64,000 nucleotides of DNA from NCBI GenBank assembly GCA_947499005.1, contig CANMML010000008.1, positions 62,001 to 126,000 on the forward strand. The letters are read 5' to 3'. The position numbers and the translations under genes are program-made. Below the pieces are notes generated by a model that was given only the letters and a program-made list of their open reading frames with translations, made no database searches and was not told where the DNA came from. The stretch comes from an uncultured Aquimarina sp. GTDB lineage: Bacteria; Bacteroidota; Bacteroidia; Flavobacteriales; Flavobacteriaceae. This document shows, piece by piece, positions 17,369 through 26,663 of the stretch; position 1 is the first letter of the stretch; each line of letters begins with the position of its first letter.

Positions 17369-18295
17369 ATGAGCCTCAAGCCTGAAATATCTATCGTTAT
17401 TCCTGTTTATTTAGCTGAAAACATATTACCAAAACTTATTTCTAAAATTGAGGAAAATTTAAATCAATTGAAGCTTCAATATGAAATAATTTTAGTGGAT
17501 GACAGAAGCCCTGATGGCTCTTGGGCAGTCTTAAAGAAACTTAGTGAAGACAAAAAACATCTAAAAATAATTAGACTAAGTAGAAATTTTGGACAGCACC
17601 CTGCAATTACTGCTGGATTATCTAAAGCTACTGGAAAATGGGTCGTAGTTATGGATTGTGACTTACAAGATCAACCAAAAGAAGTATTACGATTATACAA
17701 CGAAACTAAAAAAGGATATGACGTAGTACTTGCAAAAAGAGTTGTTAGAAATGATTCTTTTTTAAAAAGACTATCATCAAAAGCTTTTAGTTTTTTTTAT
17801 CAGTTTTTAACAAAAACTGATTATGACTATGAAGTCGCTAATTTTGGCATATATCATTCGAAAGTAATAAAGGCCATTTTAAGTATGGGTGATTCTATTA
17901 AGTTTTTCCCATTATTTGTTAAAAGTGTTGGATTTAACACTACTGCAATAGAAGTAGAACACGCTGAAAGAGATTCTGGTGATTCAACCTATAACTTAAA
18001 AAGCTTAATTCAATTAGCTCTTAATACTGTTATATCGTTTTCTAATAGACCACTACAATTATTTGTTAAGTTAGGCTTATATTCATCTTCTCTTTCTTTT
18101 CTTGGAGGGATTATTGTGCTTATTCAATTTTACCGAGGAGAAATTAAAGTGTTAGGTTATAGTTCTCTAATAATTTCTATTTGGTTTTTATCTGGGTTAA
18201 TTATTTCTTGCATTGGTGTTTGTGGTATATACATTGGTAAAATATTTGACCAAGTAAAAAATCGTCCTATTTTTATAATTGATGAAGAAATCTAG
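17369..18295 (+). CDS. Polyprenyl-phosphate glycosyltransferase (GtrB/ArnC-like GT2)
   Basis: A 308-residue membrane GT2 that transfers a sugar from a nucleotide donor to undecaprenyl phosphate at the cytoplasmic face. Motifs: ISIVIPVYLAENILPKL, LVDDRSPDGSW, RNFGQHPAITAGL, the catalytic VMDCDLQDQP, and two C-terminal membrane helices (about 230-255 and 263-285) typical of GtrB, ArnC and DPMS-like enzymes. The lipid-linked sugar would be used by a GT-C enzyme outside; such a gene is four positions downstream at 20095. Confidence 0.9.
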   Translation: MSLKPEISIVIPVYLAENILPKLISKIEENLNQLKLQYEIILVDDRSPDGSWAVLKKLSEDKKHLKIIRLSRNFGQHPAITAGLSKATGKWVVVMDCDLQDQPKEVLRLYNETKKGYDVVLAKRVVRNDSFLKRLSSKAFSFFYQFLTKTDYDYEVANFGIYHSKVIKAILSMGDSIKFFPLFVKSVGFNTTAIEVEHAERDSGDSTYNLKSLIQLALNTVISFSNRPLQLFVKLGLYSSSLSFLGGIIVLIQFYRGEIKVLGYSSLIISIWFLSGLIISCIGVCGIYIGKIFDQVKNRPIFIIDEEI

Positions 18296-18297
18296 CT

Positions 18298-18975
18298 ATG
18301 AGCATAAAACACCTCGAATGGGACTCTAATTTTTTTAAAATAAAAATTGGATTACTACATTCCGACAAAGATATCCACCTTGAAACTGAAAATTTTGATT
18401 TGATATATGTTTCAGGAAATTACCCTGTCAATTTGTCTTCGCCATTTAAAAATAGTTTTAGCAATACTAAAAGAGTATATCAAAAACAAATACTAAACTA
18501 TACTGAAGTAGATAGCACTAACATTAAGAGCTTTTCAAAAAAACATCATTCGATAACACAAATTCAAAAGATAGCCTATGAAAGTGGAAAATACAGTCGT
18601 TTTAAGCTTGACCCTAACTTCTCTTTAGACGAGTTTCAAAGAATGTATAATCAATGGATAGAAAACTCTATATTAAAGAAAAACGCTAAAGATTTATGGG
18701 TTTACGAAGAAAGTGAAATAATTAAAGGTATTATTAGCTTTGATGTAGATGATAATATAACTAAAATTGGTTTACTGGGAGTATTACCTCAATTTCAAGG
18801 ACAAGGAATTGGTAATAAACTTTTAAAATCAGTTGAGAACTGGTGTTTTTCTCAAAAAATCACAGAACTGCAAATACCTACTCAATCAGAAAATAAACCT
18901 GCTTGTATTTTTTATGATTCTAAAGGATATAAAAGTATTTTTGAACAAAAAATTAGTCATTATTGGAAAAAATGA
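18298..18975 (+). CDS. GNAT N-acetyltransferase, WecD (RffC)-like
   Basis: A 225-residue acetyltransferase. The N-terminus LEWDSNFF is the hallmark of WecD-type dTDP-4-amino-4,6-dideoxy-sugar acetyltransferases, and the acetyl-CoA loop is Q-x-Q-G-Q-G-I-G-N-K-L within GLLGVLPQFQGQGIGNKLL. Length matches WecD. Its stop overlaps the start of the WecE-like gene (ATGA at 18972), so transaminase and acetyltransferase are made together, as expected for consecutive steps giving a dTDP-4-acetamido-4,6-dideoxyhexose. Whether the product is Fuc4NAc or Qui4NAc is not decided by sequence. Confidence 0.8.
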   Translation: MSIKHLEWDSNFFKIKIGLLHSDKDIHLETENFDLIYVSGNYPVNLSSPFKNSFSNTKRVYQKQILNYTEVDSTNIKSFSKKHHSITQIQKIAYESGKYSRFKLDPNFSLDEFQRMYNQWIENSILKKNAKDLWVYEESEIIKGIISFDVDDNITKIGLLGVLPQFQGQGIGNKLLKSVENWCFSQKITELQIPTQSENKPACIFYDSKGYKSIFEQKISHYWKK

Positions 18976-20111
18976 TCCCTTTTAACAAACCTTGTTTAAC
19001 AGGAAAAGAAACAGACTATATAAATGAGGCTGTAAATTCAGGAAAAATTTCGGGAAATGGGTTATTTACACAAAAGTGTCAATCCTTTTTTGAGAAAAAG
19101 TATGGTTTTAAAAAATGTCTATTAACTACTTCGTGCACTGATGCTCTTGAAATGGCTGCTATTTTGTGTGATATAAAGCCTGGAGACGAAGTAATAATTC
19201 CTAGTTATACATTTGTATCTACTGCTTTGGCATTTATTAGACAAGGAGCTAAAATAATTTTTGCAGACTCTTATGAAAGCCACCCAAATATTGATGCTTC
19301 AAAAATCGAAAAGCTAATCTCCAAGAAAACTAAAGCTATTGTACCTGTTCATTATGCAGGTGTATCATGTGATATGGAAATGATCACTACTATAGCACAA
19401 AAATATAACTTATATGTAATTGAAGATGCTGCTCAAGCCATAGATTCTTTTTATAAAAATAGACCTTTAGGTTCTTTCGGTCATTTATCGACATTCTCTT
19501 TCCATGAAACGAAGAATATAATTTCTGGAGAGGGAGGTATGTTAGTAATTAATGACAAATCATTAATAAAAAGAGCAGAAATCATATGGGAGAAAGGGAC
19601 TAATCGAGCTGAGTTTTTTAGAGGCGAAGTAAATAAATACGGGTGGATTGATACGGGTTCTTCATTTCTTCCTTCAGAAATAATATCTGCTTTTCTATGG
19701 GCTCAAATAGAGAAGTTAGACGATTTGCAAAACAAAAGGAAAAGAGTATACAATCAATATAGTGAAGCTCTTGAAAAATGCAATTCTGCTTTATTTCACA
19801 CTCCTTCAATCCCTGAATATGCTACGAATAATGCGCATATGTATTATTTAATTTTCAAAAATCAAGAGTCCAGAGCAAGTTTTATTTCTTTTTTAAAAAA
19901 GCATCAAATACTTAGTGTCTTTCATTACATCTCTTTACATAAAAGCCCATATTATAAAGATTTGTATACTGGAGATGAGCTTTCTAATAGTGATCGCTTT
20001 TCAGACTGCTTAGTTAGACTTCCTATGTATGCAGACCTAGAAGAAAATGAAGTAGAATATATTATAAAAGTCATCAAAAAATATATAGAAAGCAATGAAA
20101 GCTCCTTTTAA
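18972..20111 (+). CDS. wecE: dTDP-4-amino-4,6-dideoxy-sugar transaminase, WecE (RffA)-like
   Basis: PLP-dependent DegT/DnrJ/EryC1 aminotransferase converting a dTDP-4-keto-6-deoxyhexose to the 4-amino sugar with glutamate. It is similar to E. coli WecE over the whole length: MIPFN start, GDEVIIPSYTFVST, VPVHYAGVSCDM, EDAAQ, and SFHETKN with Schiff-base Lys181, the same number as in E. coli. I start at 18972 because MIPFN is the family start and gives the ATGA overlap; an ATG nine bases earlier is in frame but lies inside wecD. 379 residues. The dTDP-glucose pathway enzymes must be elsewhere. Confidence 0.9.
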   Translation: MIPFNKPCLTGKETDYINEAVNSGKISGNGLFTQKCQSFFEKKYGFKKCLLTTSCTDALEMAAILCDIKPGDEVIIPSYTFVSTALAFIRQGAKIIFADSYESHPNIDASKIEKLISKKTKAIVPVHYAGVSCDMEMITTIAQKYNLYVIEDAAQAIDSFYKNRPLGSFGHLSTFSFHETKNIISGEGGMLVINDKSLIKRAEIIWEKGTNRAEFFRGEVNKYGWIDTGSSFLPSEIISAFLWAQIEKLDDLQNKRKRVYNQYSEALEKCNSALFHTPSIPEYATNNAHMYYLIFKNQESRASFISFLKKHQILSVFHYISLHKSPYYKDLYTGDELSNSDRFSDCLVRLPMYADLEENEVEYIIKVIKKYIESNESSF

Positions 20112-21513
20112 TAGCTTAATAACTAGTAATAAATTCTATCAGATTATTGGTATTGTTTTTTTAGTTTACTCGACTATATTCATCATTCTAAATTTAAATT
20201 TCCCTTTTGTAGGTTATGACTCTGGTTATTACTTAGCTGTAGCTAGAGATGTATATTCTGGAAAAACCTACTTTACAGATATAGCAGTTCCTTACACACC
20301 GTTATCAATACTCTCTTTAGGAATTCCCTTTTTATTTGAAAATTATTTAAACTTAAGCCATCACTTAGCAATAAATTATCTAATACTCATTACTTGTAGT
20401 ATTATATTATTCTCTATTGTAAATAAAACCTTAGAAAATAAATCTATATCATTTTTACTTAGCTGTTTTTTTTTGGCTGTTTGCCTATATCATGATGGGG
20501 AACACTTAATGCTAGAACCCATTAGTATATTTTTCCAATTATTATCACTAAAACTTATATACAAGAATAAAAAGAACTTACCGATACATTTTATATTATC
20601 AGGAGTATGTATTAGTTTAAGTTTTTTAGCAAAACAGCTTGGCCTTTTTATTATTCTACCAATCTTAATTTACATCCTTTACTGTGAAAAATCTATTTTA
20701 AAAAAACTTCTATATATCGTTCTTGGTATTTCCCTACCTATCATTAGCCTATATATATTCTATTCGCTTCATGAATCATTAAATCTTGAACAATTTATTC
20801 TTCATATAATTGGAAAGGGAGTTGAATTTGAAACAGGGGTAGGTACGGGTGTAAACGATCACTTTGGTTTCAAAGTCTATAAAAATTTTGTTTTTTTAAA
20901 CCTTTATGTGATACTAATTCCTTTTCTAATAAAGAATGTTTCAAATAAGACAAATGACAGTAAATTCTCTCTTTTATTTTACATTAGCCTGCCTTTTGCC
21001 TCCTTTAGTGTTTTATTAATTGCTGCTTACAACCACTATTTCCAGTTTATTATTCCTTATTTGATAATATGCTTCGCTTATTTATTTTCATTATCAAAAG
21101 ACAAAAGATTAAAATACTTTTTTTCAATTTTGATTCTTATTTCTCTTGGAAGACTAATCGATAAATCAGACTCCAATTTTCTTAATGCTGAAAAAAAACA
21201 TTTAAATCAATTAAATGATATAAATACATTAAAGAAGCTTATACCTAATGAGGCTAAAGTGTATTTAGAGGAAGGAGTATCCAAAGCTTACTACGGAACA
21301 AATGAATTCCAATCTATTAATTCTAAATTAATTGGTTATACTTTTCCTGGGTATTTTTCACCTAAAACTATATATAACAACTTAGACGATGGAGCTTTCT
21401 TAATATTATCTTCTAAAAGCAAATCTAAATACCTACACTATATAACAAATGAAGAATTAATTAAAACTCACATTAATAGCCGTGATATTTATATCTATAA
21501 AAAAAATAAATAG
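20095..21513 (+). CDS. GT-C fold membrane glycosyltransferase (GT39/ArnT-like)
   Basis: A 472-residue polytopic protein with about 11 membrane helices. The first extracytoplasmic loop contains D-S-G-Y-Y in GYDSGYYLAVARDVYSG, the acidic motif of GT-C enzymes that use polyprenyl-phosphate sugars, followed by TDIAVPYTPLS. The C-terminal ~100 residues form a soluble periplasmic portion. It overlaps wecE by 17 bases. With the GtrB-like gene at 17369 it can form a two-step route: load a sugar on lipid inside, transfer it to a glycan outside. The family call rests on topology and loop motif, so it is moderate. Confidence 0.7.
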   Translation: MKAPFNSLITSNKFYQIIGIVFLVYSTIFIILNLNFPFVGYDSGYYLAVARDVYSGKTYFTDIAVPYTPLSILSLGIPFLFENYLNLSHHLAINYLILITCSIILFSIVNKTLENKSISFLLSCFFLAVCLYHDGEHLMLEPISIFFQLLSLKLIYKNKKNLPIHFILSGVCISLSFLAKQLGLFIILPILIYILYCEKSILKKLLYIVLGISLPIISLYIFYSLHESLNLEQFILHIIGKGVEFETGVGTGVNDHFGFKVYKNFVFLNLYVILIPFLIKNVSNKTNDSKFSLLFYISLPFASFSVLLIAAYNHYFQFIIPYLIICFAYLFSLSKDKRLKYFFSILILISLGRLIDKSDSNFLNAEKKHLNQLNDINTLKKLIPNEAKVYLEEGVSKAYYGTNEFQSINSKLIGYTFPGYFSPKTIYNNLDDGAFLILSSKSKSKYLHYITNEELIKTHINSRDIYIYKKNK

Positions 21514-21522
21514 CTTTATTTT

Positions 21523-23358
21523 CTATATATCTAGACTTTGAAGCTTAACTAAATTTGAATAAGTGCCGTTTTTCTTTAATAGCTCTTGATGTGTACCTTG
21601 TTCTATAATTTCACCTTTTTTCATAACAATAATCAAGTCTGCATTTTGAATCGTAGAAAGTCTATGAGCAATAATAATAGAAGTTCTATTTTTCATCATG
21701 TTTTCTAAAGCCACTTGCACCTCTTTTTCTGCTTCTGGATCTAATGCAGAAGTAGCCTCATCCAAAATCATAATCGGAGGATTTTTCATTACAGCTCTAG
21801 CAATAGCTATTCTTTGTTGTTGACCTCCAGACAAAAGACTTCCTCCATCTCCAACAGAAGATTCGTATCCTTCATCAATTTCAGTAATAAAACCATGCGC
21901 GTTAGCTATTTTAGCAGCAGCTTCTATGGATTCTTTCGTTGGTTTTTCTATACCTAAAGAAATGTTATTTATTATTGTATCATTAAATAATGTAGAATCT
22001 TGAGCAACGATTCCCATTAAACCTCTTAACGATTTTTTTGTTAAATCTTTAATATCTATACCATCAACAGTAATTTTCCCTTCATCAATATCCCATAAAC
22101 GAGTAATTAAATTTGCAATTGTTGATTTACCACTTCCGGATTGGCCTACTAAAGCAATCGTTTTCCCTTTTGGTATTGTTAATGAAAAATCCCTCAAAAC
22201 ATAATCTTCATTATATTTAAAAGAGATATTCTCTAATTTAATTTCTTTATTAAATCCCTCTATATCAACAGCTCCTTCTTTATCTTTTAATAAATTTTCA
22301 CTATCTAAAATATCTAATACTCTATCTGCTGCAGAATTCCCAATCTTAATTGAGTTATTTGCTTTAGATATTGCTTTAGCTGGAGTTAAAATATTGTATG
22401 CCATTGCTATAAAACCTATAAAAGTCCCTCCAGTAAGTACTTGATCTATTAAAACCATTTTACCTCCAAACCATAATAATGAAGTAATTGATACTACTCC
22501 TAAAAACTCACTTAATGGACTAGCTAAAGATTCCCGTGCGATCATTTTATTTCCTAAAAACCTAACTTCATTAGACAGTATCGCATACTTTTTTTTAAAG
22601 AAATTTTCTGCATTAAAATTTTTAATAATTTTTAAACCCGATAAAGTCTCATCGATAGCAGACACAAGAAAACCTCCTTTATCAAAAATATCTTTCGATT
22701 GTTGCCTTATTTTCTTACTGATTACAGAAATCAGCAAACCCGAAATAGGAATAAAACCGAACATGATTAAAGTTAATTCCCAACTAACTTTAAACATAGC
22801 TATTAATGTGAAAAAAATATTTAACGGCTCTCTTATAAAGACAATTACTAAATCCAAATAGGTACTATTTACTGTCGAAATATCAGCTGTAGCCCTAGAA
22901 ATGATATCTCCTTTTTTTCTTTTAGAATAAAAGAAGACTGGTAAGGTGATAATTTTATTGTACATTTCATCCCTTAAATCTCTTAAAACATTATTCTTCA
23001 AAAAGAAAATAGCTACTTTCCCTAAGTATCCAAAAATGTTTTTCAGTAAAAAAACTGTAATTACTGCAATTATTAGATAAACTAATGTACGCTGCAAACC
23101 AAAAGTTTCATTAGTGAATGTAACCCAATAGTTCAGTAAATTTGAAAGATATTCTTTAGAAAATGCATTTTTAATTCCTGGATAATATGGTTTAATGTAA
23201 ACTTTTTCAGTTTCCCCAAACAATATATCTAGCATTGGCATTAGTATAATATATGATAATGTTGTAAAGACAGCATATAATATATTGAATAAAATACCTA
23301 AACCTGCAAGACTTTTATAAGGCAAAGCGTATTGTAAAAACCTTTTAAAATTTTTCAT
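21523..23358 (-). CDS. MsbA-like ABC exporter (lipid A/glycolipid flippase type)
   Basis: A 611-residue half-transporter: six-helix domain (1-335), then an ATPase with Walker A GQSGSGKST, signature LLSGGQQQR, Walker B IMILDEATSALD and the H-loop histidine in IIIAHRLST. The extra periplasmic loop between helices 1 and 2 (about 45-95) is typical of Bacteroidota MsbA-like proteins. Because it ends the glycan locus, flipping of lipid A-core or a lipid-linked glycan is the likely job, but exporters of this class also carry other lipids or drugs. It converges with the GT-C gene (9-base gap). Confidence 0.85.
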   Translation of the reverse strand: MKNFKRFLQYALPYKSLAGLGILFNILYAVFTTLSYIILMPMLDILFGETEKVYIKPYYPGIKNAFSKEYLSNLLNYWVTFTNETFGLQRTLVYLIIAVITVFLLKNIFGYLGKVAIFFLKNNVLRDLRDEMYNKIITLPVFFYSKRKKGDIISRATADISTVNSTYLDLVIVFIREPLNIFFTLIAMFKVSWELTLIMFGFIPISGLLISVISKKIRQQSKDIFDKGGFLVSAIDETLSGLKIIKNFNAENFFKKKYAILSNEVRFLGNKMIARESLASPLSEFLGVVSITSLLWFGGKMVLIDQVLTGGTFIGFIAMAYNILTPAKAISKANNSIKIGNSAADRVLDILDSENLLKDKEGAVDIEGFNKEIKLENISFKYNEDYVLRDFSLTIPKGKTIALVGQSGSGKSTIANLITRLWDIDEGKITVDGIDIKDLTKKSLRGLMGIVAQDSTLFNDTIINNISLGIEKPTKESIEAAAKIANAHGFITEIDEGYESSVGDGGSLLSGGQQQRIAIARAVMKNPPIMILDEATSALDPEAEKEVQVALENMMKNRTSIIIAHRLSTIQNADLIIVMKKGEIIEQGTHQELLKKNGTYSNLVKLQSLDI

Positions 23359-23398
23359 TAAATGAATTTAAAAAGCGAAGTTAATAACATTCGTACAG

Positions 23399-23406
23399 CA
23401 AAGTTA
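23399..23406 (-). promoter_or_regulatory. -7 box of the MsbA-like exporter gene
   Basis: On the minus strand TAACTTTG, an exact TAnnTTTG match, lies 40 bases before the ATG at 23358. Confidence 0.55.
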
Positions 23407-23471
23407 TAGATTATATTAAAAATGCAGCTTTATATCTGCTTTACATATTATGACCAACTCTTACAATCTCG

Positions 23472-23479
23472 TACCTTTG
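23472..23479 (+). promoter_or_regulatory. -7 box of the cca-type gene
   Basis: TACCTTTG, an exact TAnnTTTG match 22 bases before the ATG at 23501. Confidence 0.65.
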
Positions 23480-23500
23480 CAATCCATTAAGTTATAGTAC

Positions 23501-24925
23501 ATGCCAAACCCTAATTACAAAAACGCATTAACACACCCTATATTTCAACACATTAGAACAGCCGCTAGTGAACTACAGTTGGACACTTATGTTATTGGTG
23601 GTTTTGTTCGTGATTTTTTATTGAAACGCGGTGAAGCAAAAGATATTGATGTAGTTGCCGTTGGCAGCGGAATTCAATTAGCAGAAAAAGTAGCACAATT
23701 ACTTCCTCATAAACCTAAGGTGAAAGTTTTTAAAACCTATGGTACAGCCATGCTACGTTTTAAAGATATTGAAATAGAATTCGTTGGAGCACGCAAAGAA
23801 TCCTACAATGAAAATAGCCGTAACCCAATTGTAGAAAACGGCAGTTTGAAAGACGATCAAGATCGGCGAGATTTTACCATTAATGCTTTTGCATTATCAT
23901 TAAATACGGAAACTTTCGGTGATCTGTTAGACCCTTTTAATGGGTTGAAGGATTTAGACAACAAAATTATCCGCACTCCTTTAGAGCCTGGCATTACTTA
24001 TAGTGATGATCCTTTGCGAATGATGAGAGCGATTCGATTTGCCACACAATTGAATTTTAAAATCGAAAAACAATCTCTTAATGCAATATCAGAACACAAG
24101 GATCGCATTAAAATCATTACTAAAGAGCGTATTGTAGAAGAGCTAAATAAAATTTTATCAGCACCAATTCCATCAATAGGTTTTCTACTATTAGAAAAAA
24201 CTGGGTTGTTGGAATATATTTTACCCGAACTAACAGCATTAAAAGGTATTGATGAAGTTGAAGGACAACGACATAAAGATAATTTCTATCACACATTAGA
24301 AGTGGTTGATAATATCTCTGTTCACACCGATAATGTTTGGTTACGATGGGCTGCATTATTGCACGATATAGGAAAAGCGCCTACTAAAAAATTTAGTAAA
24401 AAGGTAGGGTGGACGTTTCATGGCCATGAGTTTGTGGGGTCTAAAATGGTGTTCAAGCTTTTTAAAAGATTAAAAATGCCTTTAAATGATAAAATGAAAT
24501 TTGTCCAAAAAATGGTATTAATGAGCTCCCGCCCCATTGTTATTGCTTCTAATGTAACAGATTCTGCAGTTAGGAGATTAGTATTCGATGCTGGTGATCA
24601 CATTGATGACCTTATGATGTTATGTGAAGCAGACATTACAACTAAAAACCCTAAGCGCTTCAAAAAATACCATAACAATTTCAAAATTGTTCGCCAGAAA
24701 ATGGTTGATGTAGAAGAGCGTGACCATATTCGAAATTTTCAACCTCCTGTTAGTGGCGAATTAATTATGAAAACTTTCGACTTAACCCCCTGTAAAGAAA
24801 TTGGAATTATTAAAGATGCCATAAAAGAAGCCATTCTTGAGGGCGAAATACCTAATGAATTTGATGCCGCATTTACATTTATGTTAACAAAAGGAAAAGC
24901 ACTGGGTTTAAAGAAAGGTGTTTAA
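23501..24925 (+). CDS. cca: CCA tRNA nucleotidyltransferase / poly(A)-polymerase-family with HD domain
   Basis: Adds or repairs the 3' CCA end of tRNA using CTP and ATP without a template. The 474-residue protein has the nucleotidyltransferase head YVIGGFVRDFLL with the metal-binding KDIDVVAVG, the DRRDFTINAFA motif and the DDPLRMMRAIRFA segment, followed by an HD phosphohydrolase-like domain around 285-330 (LLHDIGKAPT). This layout is the usual Bacteroidota Cca. It is next to ctaA on the same strand (41-base gap), possibly co-transcribed without a functional link. Confidence 0.92.
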   Translation: MPNPNYKNALTHPIFQHIRTAASELQLDTYVIGGFVRDFLLKRGEAKDIDVVAVGSGIQLAEKVAQLLPHKPKVKVFKTYGTAMLRFKDIEIEFVGARKESYNENSRNPIVENGSLKDDQDRRDFTINAFALSLNTETFGDLLDPFNGLKDLDNKIIRTPLEPGITYSDDPLRMMRAIRFATQLNFKIEKQSLNAISEHKDRIKIITKERIVEELNKILSAPIPSIGFLLLEKTGLLEYILPELTALKGIDEVEGQRHKDNFYHTLEVVDNISVHTDNVWLRWAALLHDIGKAPTKKFSKKVGWTFHGHEFVGSKMVFKLFKRLKMPLNDKMKFVQKMVLMSSRPIVIASNVTDSAVRRLVFDAGDHIDDLMMLCEADITTKNPKRFKKYHNNFKIVRQKMVDVEERDHIRNFQPPVSGELIMKTFDLTPCKEIGIIKDAIKEAILEGEIPNEFDAAFTFMLTKGKALGLKKGV

Positions 24926-24966
24926 CTTTATGATATATTATTCCGTTACTTCTTATTAGGCTTTCT

Positions 24967-25995
24967 ATGAAAAAAATATTCAAAATTGCGCTTAATGCAT
25001 CGATCATATTAGTCTACATCGTCATCATTGCAGGTGCTGTAGTTCGTATGACAGGTTCTGGCATGGGATGTCCCGATTGGCCTAAGTGTTTTGGTTATAT
25101 GATTCCACCAACTGAAAGCTCACAACTAGAATGGCAACCCAATCATGAATATGAAAAAGGACAGGTAATTATTCGTAAAGAAGCATTACAGGTCGTCAAA
25201 AACGATTTTAGAACGGGACTTGTCTACAACAATAATAACTGGGAAGCATACATAAAACATGATTATGCAATTTTCAATCCAATTCACACTTGGGTTGAAT
25301 ATATAAATCGTTTAGCTACAGTACTCTTTGGTATCCCTATCCTTATTTTAGTTTTCACAAGCTTATTCTTATTTAAGGAAAACAAAAGTTTTTTCTTCTT
25401 ATCAATAGCGACCTTATTTAGTGTTGGCTTTGAAGCTTGGTTAGGAAAAATAGTAGTAGATACCAATCTACAGCCACTTCGCATAACACTTCACGTCCTC
25501 TTTGTCTTTTTTATTGTTGCCTTTTTATTGTGGTTAAAAAGTCTTGAAAATAAAAAGAAAGGAGCCCTTAATGATTCTTTTCTTTTTAAAATAGGTATTG
25601 GTGTGATTCTCTTTACACTAATTCAGGTTATCATTGGAACACAGGTACGACAATATGTTGACCTTCAAATGTCGCATTTTGATTATAGAACTCAAAAAGA
25701 TTGGTTGTCAAGTCCACCTGCAATTTTCTATATACATCGATCATTCTCCATAATTATACTTTTAATAAATGTTTTTTGGCTCTATCGTTTCAAGCAAAAT
25801 TTCAAACGTTATGGAATCATAAAATGGATTGGAATTTTATTAGGCTTAGAAATTTTAACGGGTATAATACTATATTATTTAGATTTCCCTTTCTTATCTC
25901 AACCTATACATTTACTATTAGGAAGTTTATTATTTAGTATGCAATTTTATATCGTTTTATTGTTATCAAAATCGAAAACGATAAACACTATATAA
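24967..25995 (+). CDS. ctaA: Heme A synthase (COX15/CtaA family)
   Basis: Converts heme O to heme A for aa3-type cytochrome oxidase. A 342-residue polytopic protein with eight predicted helices. The N-terminus carries the family signature IIAGAVVRMTGSGMGCPDWPKCFG with the paired cysteines, and heme-ligand-type histidines lie in HTWVEYINRL, LHVLF, YIHRSF and QPIHLLLG. It has the larger first periplasmic loop (about 45-90) seen in Bacteroidota. The heme O synthase and oxidase genes are not here. Confidence 0.92.
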   Translation: MKKIFKIALNASIILVYIVIIAGAVVRMTGSGMGCPDWPKCFGYMIPPTESSQLEWQPNHEYEKGQVIIRKEALQVVKNDFRTGLVYNNNNWEAYIKHDYAIFNPIHTWVEYINRLATVLFGIPILILVFTSLFLFKENKSFFFLSIATLFSVGFEAWLGKIVVDTNLQPLRITLHVLFVFFIVAFLLWLKSLENKKKGALNDSFLFKIGIGVILFTLIQVIIGTQVRQYVDLQMSHFDYRTQKDWLSSPPAIFYIHRSFSIIILLINVFWLYRFKQNFKRYGIIKWIGILLGLEILTGIILYYLDFPFLSQPIHLLLGSLLFSMQFYIVLLLSKSKTINTI

Positions 25996-26005
25996 AAAGG
26001 TATTG

Positions 26006-26013
26006 TATCTTTG
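26006..26013 (+). promoter_or_regulatory. -7 box of the IS1096-passenger-like gene
   Basis: TATCTTTG, an exact TAnnTTTG match. It implies transcription starting near 26019, so the true start is the ATG at 26035 and not the TTG at 26011 that opens the frame. Confidence 0.65.
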
Positions 26014-26034
26014 TTCTCCACAAATATTTCGGCT

Positions 26035-26556
26035 ATGATCTATAGATTTCGAGTTATACTAGACACTGAAGAAGATGTTTTTCGTGATATTGAAATCAAG
26101 CAAAATACTTCTTTAGAAGAATTCCATGATTGCATTACACAATCCTTTGGTTTTGATGGGACTGAAATGGCTTCATTCTATATTAGTAATGACCAATGGG
26201 AACAAGGAGAAGAAATCTCCTTATTTGATATGAGTGACGGCAATAGCCCAGTTCGCTTAATGAATGAAACACTTTTAGAAAATGTAGTGAATAAAAATCA
26301 GACTCGAATGATTTATATCTATGATTTCTTGAGTATGTGGACTTTTATGGTAGAACTAGCTGATATTGCTGCTCCTGATGGTACTGTAGATTACCCAAAT
26401 CTTATGTATGCTCATGGAGAATTACCAGAAAGTCCTCCCGAGCGTAGTTTTGAATCTGATAGTGATACCTTAGATAACGAATTCGGAAATGAATTTGGAG
26501 ACGACCTTAACATCGATGACTATAATGATATGGGATTTGATGAACATTGGAATTAA
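26035..26556 (+). CDS. IS1096-passenger TnpR-like / pRiA4b ORF-3-like protein
   Basis: A 173-residue cytoplasmic protein. Its N-terminal 110 residues match the pRiA4b ORF-3-like fold: IYRFRVILDTEEDVFRDIEIKQNTSLEEFHDCI, the F-x-F-D-G-x-E-M-A-S-F-Y strand, and a FLSMWTFMVEL strand late in the domain. The C-terminal 45 residues are strongly acidic (Asp/Glu/Asn-rich). Despite the family name there is no mobile element around it and no resolvase motif; function is unknown. The start is set by the -7 box at 26006. Confidence 0.8.
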   Translation: MIYRFRVILDTEEDVFRDIEIKQNTSLEEFHDCITQSFGFDGTEMASFYISNDQWEQGEEISLFDMSDGNSPVRLMNETLLENVVNKNQTRMIYIYDFLSMWTFMVELADIAAPDGTVDYPNLMYAHGELPESPPERSFESDSDTLDNEFGNEFGDDLNIDDYNDMGFDEHWN

Positions 26557-26573
26557 AAACGACATTGTCGTTT

Positions 26574-26657
26574 GCTATAAGCCTTAAGCTGTAAGCCATA
26601 GGCTATTATTTTCTTAACATAAAAATGGCTTAGAGCCTATAGCTTAAAGCCTATTGC
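26574..26657. repeat. Heptad-periodic inverted repeat
   Basis: The left half (26574-26608) is five 7-base units of the type GCTATAA, GCCTTAA, GCTGTAA, GCCATAG, GCTATTA. The right half (26625-26657) is four units plus a partial one of the complementary type (ATGGCTT, AGAGCCT, ATAGCTT, AAAGCCT). The halves can pair imperfectly with a 16-base loop. It fills the gap between the stop at 26556 and the ATG at 26664, so it would lie in a leader or serve as a terminator. A second heptad element with different units is at 35604-35678. Confidence 0.75.
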
Positions 26658-26663
26658 AAAAAA

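Noticed and set aside
26035-26556. Mobile element suggested by the IS1096 passenger/TnpR family name
   Set aside because: No transposase, terminal inverted repeat, target duplication or resolvase motif is nearby; the family name is historical.
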